Origin: Gracilaria domingensis
Taxonomy: Eukaryota > Rhodophyta > Florideophyceae > Gracilariales > Gracilariaceae
Length of the DNA: 30,695 nucleotides
Assembly (NCBI GenBank): GCA_022539475.1
Contig: VCMS01000440.1
Coordinates: forward strand, 1 to 30,695
Direction: 5' to 3'
Below the pieces are notes generated by a model. The model saw nothing but the letters and a program-made list of their open reading frames with translations, did no database searches and was not told where the DNA came from. Of the stretch, positions 19,817 to 28,222 are shown one piece after another (within the stretch, counting starts at the first letter, position 1; each line of letters begins with the position of its first letter). Position numbers and translations under genes: made by a program.

Positions 19817-21089
19817 AGAAATGTACCTCATCTCTATAACCATCCGAAGCACCCTTTACTCTCCTTTAGTACGAATTCGAAAACGAAACTGTTCCGCAAT
19901 TGTCTTTCGCAATACACACCAAGTACGGGAAATCCCGCTAAACAATCGACTGCTTTCTCTACGTATCCAGCTGGATGCTTTCCCACATGCAACGTACATC
20001 ACTTTCAACAGTTACAGTACGACCTCGATGCTGAAGAAGCTCACATTCGTCGGGTGCAAACTCTCATCACTCCCGCACTTCAGAATGAGCTCAATGAGCT
20101 CTATGAAATACTACATGACACACCCCGTCACGAAAGTATTCTGGAGCACCCACCCTTTACTCACGCTATTTAAACTCTCCCAGAGCTTTCGAATTATATA
20201 TATCAGTCAAGATTCTACTCTAAAAATCCTCTCAGCATGCTTTCGCCACCTTCAATGGTGTTATTTGCTTCATTGTTAGCGGTAGCAATAGGCGCGCTTT
20301 ACGGTATAATCAAGCCCGTCTTGGCCCAAGCGCTTATATTCATGCGCTTCTCTCGCCATGCTCAGCTAGATTCCACCATTCTCTATAGCATTCTGGAAAC
20401 CATGTTACACATTATTCTCTTTGACCTCGCCTTTTCCCTACATGCCGCAAGATACGGTACCCTAGATCTCGAACCGATGATTCCCTCGCACATGACGAGC
20501 ACCTCCTCCATATTGAGGAATAAAAACTTGGGTATAGAGGTCGGTGGCCTTTTCACTCTCAATCTCTCCATCTTCGTCACCTATCAACTCCGTCCATCCC
20601 CCTCCAATCTTATAGATTCTGTCAGAACAGCTTATATAGCGTTTTTTCCTAGTAGATTTTTTATTCGGCCTATTCACTATCGTCCTGAACGCACTCTCTG
20701 TCTTCTACTCTACAGGCAACACCTTTAACAACATTGTATCGCTCTCGCACCGCGTAGGAACTCGATGGGAAAGGCTCTGTCTCTACATCCGTTGTGTCCT
20801 ACACTCCTTCAAAAAGGCTCTCTTTTTCCATGATGTATTGCTCTCCATCGGAATGTTTTTGAACAGAGTAGTCCCAGTATTCTTTGCCCACACGCTTTCT
20901 GAGTCGCTAGAACCATCAGCCTTTCGTATGTTTAGAGGTATTCCCCCTCTTCTTACAAACACCCTATTCGTTGCACTTCTTGTGTGTGCGGGTATCGTCA
21001 AGCACGAATCACGGGTCAACCTCAAGAGGTACTTGTGTGCACTCGGAGAGCATCCTAGACCCCAGACTCGACATCTATTGGAGAAATAA
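19817..21089 (+). pseudogene. Multi-pass membrane protein of unknown family, broken
   Basis: One frame is open from 19817 to a TAA at 20171-20173 and includes a helical, soluble-looking part (QQLQYDLDAEEAHIRRVQTL, NELNELYEILHD). The same frame continues past the stop (TLPELSNYIYQSRF) and includes ATG 20237, which starts a 163-codon frame with hydrophobic segments at residues about 6-27 (MVLFASLLAVAIGALYGII), 48-66 and 100-115. Removing one base from the T6 run at 20642-20647 joins it to the frame ending at 21089 with further hydrophobic segments (FLVDFLFGLFTIVLNALSV; TNTLFVALLVCAGIV). I infer one protein of about 420 residues with four to five membrane helices near its C-terminal half, interrupted by one stop and one frameshift. 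No family recognised. It converges on the ParB/dioxygenase gene with about 230 bp between the stops. Confidence 0.5.
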
Positions 21090-21322
21090 TTTAGACACTA
21101 ACTACGATAATTATTAGTAGTACATGGATAAAGAACAAACATTTAACTCTTTCTTAATGAAGTCCCTTTGTGGAAACATATGAAAATTTATATAGCACTT
21201 GTGACATAGGTTTTACGCAAAACAAAAATCAATATCTTCAACAACAACAAAACATGGTGAAGACATCTCCAGATTTCCACTCGTCAACTGCAATATCATA
21301 AAATCCTAAATTCATGGCTCGT
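21090..21322. other. Convergent 3' region
   Basis: AT-rich spacer between the ends of the membrane-protein gene and the dioxygenase-like gene; it should contain both polyadenylation regions. No gene. Confidence 0.5.
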
Positions 21323-22790
21323 TCAGTTCTCCTCCCCATTTTCTGTCCTTTCCTCCATCCCCTGCGCTTCATAGTTCTCGTCTTCTTCCTCCCTGTCCCC
21401 TTCCTCGACCATCAACTCATCCTCTTCGTCCTCGTCCTCCCCATTCTCCACCAATTCGATGTCCACCGCAGAACCAACTGTGTTGTACTTCATTCCCATG
21501 AGATCGTCTTCTTCCACAAAAGTCGGTAGAAAATGGTGATTCAGAAGAACTGCATCCGGCAAACTGTACTTCTCTGGTACCATATACATATGGTAGCGAA
21601 ACAGTGGGTTCTCCCGAAATCTTCCATCTTTAGTGCCCGCACCGGCATGAAATACATCCCTCCTCCCAATAAATACAGACATAGATGGTACAAAGAACTT
21701 TCTCACAACCATTCCTCGTGCCAACCCTTTAAATGCCTTTGCTGTTACAGCAAAGTGACTGTGAAATCCTTCACATATCCAAAGTGGGAACGACACAGTT
21801 CTGGAGACCATCACAAAGTACCCCTGGTTCTTCCCCTCCAGCTTGTCTTCGTTTGTCAAGGTCTCGAAGTCGGTATATAGTTGCTGTCGCTGGCAAGTCA
21901 CTCCGGTACATAAAATCCTCCCTTCGGTTTTCGGTGCATACATTCTCTCATTCGGTTGCTTGTTGTCTTGTAGCCCCAACGCCGCACATATCTGACCAAG
22001 CTGAGCATCTAACAACGCCCTCTTCTTGAAAAGCAAATGCGTTTCCGCTCTATTCTCCAGCTTGTCCACTATACCCCCTCCTTGTCCTCATATACCTCCC
22101 ATTGTCCGCGTTGATTAAAGAAATCCATGTAGTTCGATTCTTTGGTACCTTGAGGTCTGGGGCTTCTTCGAAACTTTTTTTGAAGAAGGCCAATACCTCG
22201 ACGCTTATAATCCCATCGATGAGCTTGCTAAGACTTTCAGTCATCTTCAAAAGGTCTTTGTCACAAGCAAAGCCTTCCAAAATACAGAAACCTCTCTCCC
22301 GAAGCTCAACCATCTTGTTCACAAAATACATGTACGCGACGGAATCGCTCTTAACTGCCTCTGCCCATAGGGTCCCATTATCAACCTTCCCCTCTCCTAC
22401 CGCCTTGTTGAGAAGCTTCTGACCCTGAGACGCAGCATGCCAAAACACAGCATGATGTACTTCTTTAAAGTCCTTCGGCTCGAGCAAATGGCCTCGGTGC
22501 TCCTTCCGGAGATGTATCGCATCCATCCACGGATATACCGACTTAATCCCATCCACTCCAGCATGCCACTTGGTAGGAACTTTCAACAATTTCAACCACG
22601 AATCCCCCCCCCTCGTAAGGTCCTTCGTCTGCCTTCTTCAGCCCTAGGAGTAGAATTTTCGGGACTCTGTCGTCGTCGAAAGGATCCGTGTCGTCTCCTC
22701 GCGTCTCAACATTTGGCGCTGAATCAGAGTCCGTGTCGCTGCTGAAGGAGATTTGATGAGCTTTGAGGAAGCTTCTGACCCCTTTCCCCC
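21323..22790 (-). pseudogene. 2-oxoglutarate/Fe(II) dioxygenase-like domain, C-terminal part of ParB-type protein
   Basis: Coding sequence runs from about 22790 across a C9 run (22604-22612) and a C5 run (22074-22078); dropping one base at each keeps one frame open. The N-terminal part has PKILLLGLKKADEG, a helical region and RERGFCILEGF, typical of the first strand of double-stranded beta-helix dioxygenases. The C-terminal part (21323-22069) has RQQLYTDF in the place of the HxD iron motif, VSFPLWICEGF, then VFHAGAG (second iron-ligand His, codon 21657-21659) and FRYHMYM (2-oxoglutarate-binding Arg). The first iron-ligand His is a Tyr (TAT, 21875-21877), so this copy should not bind iron normally. 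The tail is highly acidic. By neighbours and fold, an oxidative nucleic-acid or histone demethylase-type activity is possible in intact relatives; substrate unknown. Confidence 0.6.
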
Positions 22791-23879
22791 AAGCTTACGC
22801 AGATGATCGATGACGAATGTTTCATCTTGGGGCACCTCGCTTACTTTCACCTTCTTTTGAGCCCTGGGGTTGTTATCGCTTATCATCTTCCTTCGTCGAC
22901 GACTTCTTCTGGTGCTCCTTCTCAACCCCGTACCACTTGGCTCCACTAAAATCACGTCGCTCACCAATTCCTGAACGTCTTCCTCGGCATTCTTCGCCTT
23001 AACAAGTTTAGAACGCGACGCCCGAGTATCCGGTTTAGTGACTTGGGTCGTAAAAGTGATCGCTTTTCCCCCTTCCGCCGTAGCAGACGGCCCCACAGTC
23101 GAATTTAAATCCATCCCGATGGACTTCTTCAGCTTTTCACGAGCATAAGCCATCCTTCTCGATATCTTTCCGCCCCAAAGCTTCTTTATCGCTGCAGTTT
23201 CCAGGCGTGCGGCCTGTGTCGCATGATACTCACGGAGACTGAGTTTCTCAAACCTAGTGAATTCAATCTGCATCTCGTATACTTCCTTCAGAGAGAGTCT
23301 CTTTCTTTTCGATACTTCAACGGCCAGCTCATTTAAAGACCGGCAGCATATAAAGAAATACTTTCGTATTTCTTCAAAGCGGCCCTTCAGTTTGGACTCT
23401 CGTCTCCTCGCAAAATATGCTGCCAGGGTGTCGAGGGTGAAATCGGTTGTGTCCTCATCCATAGAAAAGAACTCATCACTGGAGATAGATGTAATACCAA
23501 TTTCATTATACTCCCGACACACATTTTCCAAATGCTTCAGCAATCGAAGACTCTTGGCCACCTTCAAACCTATCTCCGCAAATCTCGATAGATGCCTGAT
23601 ATGGTACTGAGCTATGATTCCGCATACAATTAAGGCACCCGCAACAGCGGTTCTTGTCATGTTATTCAACACTTTCTTCTCCTCTTCAACCATCGCGGTT
23701 ATAAAGGATACAATGGAATGAACCTTGTCGGCGAAGTTCATAAGTCGGGCCTGCTTCAGTCCATCGTTCAAAGCATTACCCATGCTCAGAAGCTCCCTCG
23801 TTTTCATCTTTTGTTCATGCTTTCTTCTCCATAAGGAAACGGTAAGTCCTTTACGCAGTTTTCTTATCTTCGCATCCTC
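22644..23879 (-). pseudogene. Helical and basic middle segment of the ParB-type protein
   Basis: The longest open piece here is 387 codons (23807-22644), in the same frame as the ParB-like segment upstream and separated from it only by TAG 23880-23882. Coding continues right after that stop (KIRKLRKGLTVSLWRR), so the ATG at 23807 is probably internal. Content: MNFADKVHSIVSFI and MTRTAVAGALIVCG (helical), several Arg/Lys-rich helices, and a strongly basic nuclear-localisation-like block (LRRSTRRSRRRRK, residues about 299-311). Near 22790 the frame changes: HLRKLGGKG in this frame is followed one base over by the more protein-like AWGKGVRSFLKAHQI and an acidic linker leading into the dioxygenase domain. 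The last 50 residues of the 387-codon frame are therefore probably out of frame. Confidence 0.55.
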
Positions 23880-24566
23880 CTAACATACTTCCTTGAGTGC
23901 AACAATACGATGAGCTCCATCTATGAGGATACAAGTAACTTTCACGCGAATGCCCTCCACCATCTCCTTCTCGGACTTACCAGTGATCAAAATAGCAACA
24001 ATCATCGTTCCAAGGGCCTGAAGAAACCCTTTCCTTCGAATCTCCGCCTTCAGAGCTTCAACATGCTCCCGAACTGTCCCTCTCACAGTTGCGTCCGGGA
24101 TCTCGATTAGGTCGACGTCGACCTTCACAGACTCGTACTCATAATGGTCCAGGGTGAACTTGAGCGACGCGAGACTCATATCCACGTCACTCGAAGGTAA
24201 TTCATCACCTTCGTCGAATAGTTCATTGACGTTTCCAGCCAAGCTCTCCTTCACCAAGACAACGTCATCATCATCCACTTCGTCCACATCCACAACTTCC
24301 ATCCTAGCTCCACTGTGACTCCCAGCCATTGCAATCGCTTCAGCAGTGCTTTTTCTGGACGACCCAGACTGGACATTCATCGCTGGTTGCTTCCGTAATG
24401 CAGAGACGGCACTCTCCGGAGTTGTGGTCAATTGTGCAGTTCCTACCGTTGTACAACCCTGGTCTTGCTTAGATGGAGTTTTAAGCACAGGCTGAGGCGC
24501 TGGGGGCGGTACTTCCTGCCCCCCTTTGTTCTTCTGTTGTTTGCCTGGTGTTTTGGCCTGGGATAC
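23880..24566 (-). pseudogene. ParB-like (ParB/sulfiredoxin superfamily) domain segment
   Basis: The frame is open from the TAA at 24567-24569 to the TAG at 23880-23882. A disordered, acidic part (DVDEVDDDDVVLV, DEGDELPSSDVDMSL) comes first. At the C-terminus is the ParB N-terminal fold: VKVDVDLIEIPDATVR, then EHVEALKAEIRRKGFLQALG, then TCILIDGAHRIVALKEV. These match the family pattern 'I....I.....R....VEEL..SI...G..QP..V' and the closing 'L.DG.HR..AL' loop; in this fold the loop follows the nucleotide-binding region. ParB-family proteins bind DNA and hydrolyse CTP or ATP in bacteria and phages, and occur next to DNA-modification genes. I assign the fold with fair confidence; enzymatic activity is not shown. 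It is same-frame with the segments on both sides. Confidence 0.65.
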
Positions 24567-24629
24567 TTAAGGTGGCAAGTGCTTCCCACTCGGTGTACGC
24601 GGGGGTTTCGGTGTTTCCGGCATACGCAC

Positions 24630-25142
24630 TCATTTCCATCCTGTCGTGGACGTCGCGTTGGTATGCCCTGATTTCTTTCTGGGCATCTGCGGCGTGGTGT
24701 TCTGGACGGTCTCACCTGAAGCCATAAATTTCAAGTCCCAAGCATAGAAACCCATTTTGTTTAAGTCTGCAACGGTCTTCGGAATGGAGTCTTCATCCGT
24801 ACACTTAAAGGGATACCGGTACGGTGTATGGAGCCCCTTCGATACATCAACTCGCCATATACCGACTATATCCTCTCCCGGCTTCCCTTTCAGTGTGTGA
24901 GGATGCATTTCTCTTCGATACTCTTTGCCGTCGCCAGCAGACTCGATGGCTACCACATCAGCCGTGCCAATTGGGACCTTATCCCCTCCATTCCCCGCGA
25001 TCAGAAGAGTCACTTTGTCCCCCGGTGCGGGTTCCTCTTTCCCCGCATTAGAGCTCATACTTGTCTCCGGATTCTGTGCTCCCTGACTACTCTCCTTCCC
25101 TCCTTCTTTTGTCTTCTTCGCACTTCCAAGATGCGGCGCCAT
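24630..25142 (-). pseudogene. N-terminal segment of the ParB-type protein
   Basis: ATG 25142 opens 170 codons to TGA 24630-24632. The start is favoured because a TATA-like TATATAA lies about 70 bp upstream and upstream sequence looks non-coding. Residues 1-40 are Lys/Ser/Gly-rich and disordered (KKTKEGGKESSQ). Residues about 45-150 look globular (DKVTLLIAGNGGDKVPIGTADVV, EDIVGIWRVDVSKGLHTPYRYPF, LNKMGFYAWDLKF) with the feel of a beta-rich reader fold, but no family is recognised. After TGA 24630 and TAA 24567 the same frame enters the ParB segment, so either this is a separate 170-residue protein or, more likely, the N-terminus of one long protein. Confidence 0.5.
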
Positions 25143-25210
25143 GAGGTTTCAAACTTTCCGCGGCTTTCGGGAGCGCCTCATCTGCCGGTTCCTTAATCCT
25201 CTTGGTTCCA

Positions 25211-25217
25211 TTATATA
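25211..25217 (-). promoter_or_regulatory. Possible TATA box of the ParB/dioxygenase gene
   Basis: TATATAA on the minus strand, about 70 bp upstream of ATG 25142. Position and sequence fit a TATA element; there is no other support. Confidence 0.35.
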
Positions 25218-25529
25218 GCGTCTTTGAATTTAGCTTCGTCAAATACCTATAAAAGTTGAATGCAGAACAAAGCGGTAATCGTATAATGCTCTGATTACGT
25301 CAGCAAACGTCGCACCCGCTCGGTTTGAACACGGTAAACGCTTCGCTGTCGGTTGAAGCGTCGCACTGGTTCGTATCGCAGATTTGTAGTGCAGCACGCG
25401 GAAATGCTGGCGTGAACATTCGCATCACTTCGAAAGAGTGGTACAGGCGGTTACGGACGGTGTAGAAGGCTTAGATGCATACCAGACAGCATGATCAACC
25501 CTCACGGTTCTCCCCTGGTACCCTCCTGT
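25218..25529. other. Divergent intergenic region, left part
   Basis: No gene is supported. It lies between the divergent ParB/dioxygenase and methyltransferase genes. A plus-strand TATAAAAG occurs at 25249-25256. Confidence 0.4.
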
Positions 25530-25671
25530 GGTGGCCGGATGTGACGTGTTCAGACCCCGGTCTGGACCGCGGTCAACCGAGTTCATGGCCGAGATCGTAG
25601 CCATGATCTCGGCTATGAACTCGGCTGACCGCGGTCCAGACCGCGGTTTGAACACGTCGCATCCGGCCACC
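25530..25671. repeat. Long near-perfect palindrome, 67-bp arms
   Basis: Left arm 25530-25596 and right arm 25605-25671 are inverted copies with five mismatches, separated by the 8-base spacer gtagccat. The arms begin ggtggccggatg and include a nested palindrome GACCGCGGTC; the GC content is far above the flanks. Four of the five mismatches are transitions. It lies between two divergent genes, so it could be a bidirectional control element, a replication origin, a binding site for the ParB-like protein, or a fold-back MITE inserted there. No target duplication is obvious. Confidence 0.95.
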
Positions 25672-25725
25672 TCGCCACTCTACGGGGGGTGCGAAAGCAG
25701 GTTGTAGGGTACAACATAGAGCTGA

Positions 25726-27065
25726 GTAGAGCTACGCAGAGCACATTGGTCTTTTCACATCGCAGTTTATACGTATCTACACAGAGGCAAGAAGCAATTT
25801 AGGGCGGTGAGTAAAACATCCGGTAAAACATCCGGTGCAGACCCGGGTCCCGTGGATGTCATTGTCATAGACGACACGGATGATGACGACGACGGAGCGC
25901 ATCCTCTTTCTATTGCTCCTGATGGTATTCTTCCACCTCACGACTTTGGCGATGTAAGGACGACGAAGGCTCTCGGTGTGGTCAAAAAGAAAATGGAGCA
26001 ACAGTTCTCTATGGATTGAGTTGGTTATGAAGAGTTAGTGGAGACTCATGGTACACTGTTCCCTTCCGATAATTTCCTAGAGGACATGTTCAACTCGTAC
26101 TCACGGACCCACCTTATGGTATATGTGACAGTGAGCATGATGAGCTTCTCGACGAAGATATGGTTAATACTGCAGAAATGATGGCCTCAATGCCTCGCCC
26201 TGGCGGTCATTTTATAATGTTCTGTACTATCGAACAGTTCGCGGACTGGGAGGAGATTCTACGTGAGCATAAATCGGAGAATGCAGTGGGGAGGCAAAGT
26301 GCTTCGTTCTTAGTCGACCCCGCACCGATGCAATTCATTCGCTCTCGTACGCACACTTTGAAGAAACCCGGAAGGAACACAACATGGTTGTCCTCTGCAA
26401 CCGAGTATGCCGTGCACGGAGTCCAGAATGGAAACGCGTACGAGGAGCATAAGGTAATGGTGAAGTACAAAAATTTCAACTACGCTCCCACGCAGTACCC
26501 CGGGGACTACTCCATTATCGATCAGGTTCCGCATCTGGAGGCTGGTGAACGACTCCGTTGGAGGGTGAAGAAGCGTTCCAAAATACACTTGGTTCAGGTT
26601 CGCCCCGGACACAAACCGAGGGCACTGCTAAAGGAACTCATTGCCAGGTTCTCAAATCCCGCGGACGTTGTGGTTGATCCCTATATTGGAACATTTTCCG
26701 GTGCCTTGGCTTGCATGGACATGGAAGATCCCCGACGCTTTATTGGATGTGAGAGAGATGAGCAGTGCTTCGCTCATGCGGAACACAATGCTGTAGTGAT
26801 GTATGCGAGGAAAGTTTGGGGTAACGAGTTCAACGCAAGAATAACTGTCAGTAATGAGGTCGTTCAGGCCTCGTATTTAGTACAGACAAAGTTCCAAGAA
26901 GGGAAGCAAAGAACCTCGCGTATATGGACCGCAACGAAAGGATTCCCGCCTTACCAATGTTTCCCGTTTCGTATCAATTCCTACATCGCAACTTTTTGCA
27001 GAGAACCGAGTCTCATCGCGCAGCAGAAGGAGAAACCGGTGCACGAGTGGCCTCTGAATCTCTAA
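25726..27065 (+). pseudogene. DNA N6-adenine/N4-cytosine methyltransferase (beta class), broken N-terminus
   Basis: The catalytic part is on the frame ending at TAA 27063-27065. Motif IV DPPYG (codons 26106-26120, as LTDPPYGICD) comes first. A region with MPRPGGHFIMF follows, then KPRALLKELIARFSNPADVVVDPYIGTFSGALA, which combines the conserved KP..L...LI and the SAM-binding motif I (DP.xGTxS), and then FIGCERD..CFAHA. Motif IV before motif I defines the beta class, shared by many restriction-modification and phage enzymes. The product methylates adenine N6 or cytosine N4; which one cannot be told. Upstream coding lies in another frame (25726-26016, acidic DDTDDDDDG leader), with TGA 26017-26019 and a one-base shift just before motif IV. 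No ATG was found for the leader, so the start is unresolved. Confidence 0.75.
25812..25835 (+). repeat. 12-bp tandem duplication
   Basis: taaaacatccgg occurs twice in a row, giving the protein duplication KTSGKTSG in the methyltransferase leader frame. Confidence 0.8.
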
Positions 27066-27080
27066 AGCACATTGGAGACG

Positions 27081-27659
27081 ATGGATGTACAGAGTTTGCT
27101 CGCCGCTGAAGCAGCAGGTTTATCGTTGTACAGGAAGAAATTAAATATCAAACAACTCACAAGTGGAGATGGAGTGTTCAGTAGTAGATCATTCTCGGAA
27201 GGAGAGGTTGTTGGGTACTTCTATGCGACATTGGTATATCATGACATAAGCCGACGCAATGCAAAACAGATGAAATACGGAAGCGGAGTGCTCGGTACCA
27301 CCGTTTCTCGTTTCAATAGGTATTGCAGGGAAGTGAAGCTGAAAGGGCAGATGTACAGCACGCTTCCTCACTATGATTCCGAAATCAATACTGCGACTGC
27401 CTGGGTAGTACCCGCTCCTTTCTGTATAGCGGGCTACATCAATGATGCTTCGTACCGCGATGGGGACGAAGAGAAGGATTTGGCCGAGATGGAGTCTTAC
27501 CAAGGCAGCTTACCAAACGTTATTATTCGACAGCCTTCCGAGCATCAAGCTACCACATGGGGTACACTCACAAGCGATAGACTACTGTTGGTGACGGCTA
27601 CCAGGGATATTCATAAACACGACGACCTGTACGTAGGCTATGGACCGAGCTATCCATGA
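27081..27659 (+). CDS. SET-domain protein (lysine methyltransferase-like)
   Basis: An intact frame starts with ATG 27081. It shows the SET-domain order: GDGVFSSRSFSEGEVVGYFYATLV (the GxG...I..GE.I..Y.G region), a variable insert, CIAGYINDASY (the RFINHSC/N position, here YINDASY without the cysteine), PNVIIR (N-terminal sheet of SET-C) and LLLVTATRDIHKHDDLYVGYG (the I..GEEL..DYG motif, here DDLYVGYG). At 192 residues it is a minimal SET protein, similar in size class to viral and transposon-borne SETs. It begins 15 bp after the stop of the methyltransferase and in the same frame, with readable coding between (STLET), so it was probably the C-terminal domain of a methyltransferase-SET fusion. 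Changes at the NHS and Y positions make activity uncertain. Confidence 0.7.
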   Translation: MDVQSLLAAEAAGLSLYRKKLNIKQLTSGDGVFSSRSFSEGEVVGYFYATLVYHDISRRNAKQMKYGSGVLGTTVSRFNRYCREVKLKGQMYSTLPHYDSEINTATAWVVPAPFCIAGYINDASYRDGDEEKDLAEMESYQGSLPNVIIRQPSEHQATTWGTLTSDRLLLVTATRDIHKHDDLYVGYGPSYP

Positions 27660-28222
27660 GAGAGGTATTTGTAACTCTCCCATGCTTTATAATTTGACGT
27701 AGTACAAACTGTTGTAGTGTATTTCATAACTACTGCGTCATTTATTGAATGCATTCATCATTCCAGTAAACCTATTGTTGCAGGAAACGACAACGTAGCA
27801 CAAGGACACATTGTCGTGCTAAGCAAAGAGCTACTAAGAATACTCCACAGCGGTCAGTGCTACCACCTCAAAACCAACAACTCAGAATTAACACCTTACA
27901 CCCAGAAGATTGGACCAGGGAATAGAGGACCTTCATCATGAAGGGACCCGACAGACGGACCTGGCACATAGAACATAGCCAATGAAAAATACGGCCGTGG
28001 GAAATGTGGAAAATTGGTATGAATGTCTGCCACAGGAATGGACCAGCTCACTCAGGGCTCAAGAACCACTGAAGGTCTCCATCACCTTCTGCAAAGGGTT
28101 CACAAGCTTTCCCCCTTCCGCTTTTTCACCCCACACTACGAGCAGAACTCCAGAAGCTTCCGTTTCTCCACTTTATAATCCGAACATAATCCCTTCCTTT
28201 TCACACGATTCTGAAGCCCAAT
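27660..28222. other. Spacer with one short frame
   Basis: A 74-codon plus-strand frame (27717-27941, GTG first codon, IVAGNDNVAQGHIVVLSKELLRIL) is the only candidate; no domain is seen. The rest should hold the 3' end of the SET gene and the promoter of the basic repeat gene. Confidence 0.35.

Noticed and set aside
19821..20279. 152-codon plus-strand frame with ATG 19821
   Set aside because: The neighbouring frame over the same stretch is more protein-like and is in phase with the membrane-protein frame starting at ATG 20237.
24567..24640. An intron joining the leader segment to the ParB segment
   Set aside because: The possible donors gtgcgt and gtatgc lie downstream of the TGA at 24630, so splicing there would not remove that stop; no good donor precedes it.
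21323..27659. A variant genetic code in which stops are read as amino acids
   Set aside because: All three stop codons interrupt the inferred genes, and several real genes (the SET and coiled-coil genes) end at ordinary stops, so simple reassignment of one or two codons does not explain the pattern; frameshifts are present as well.
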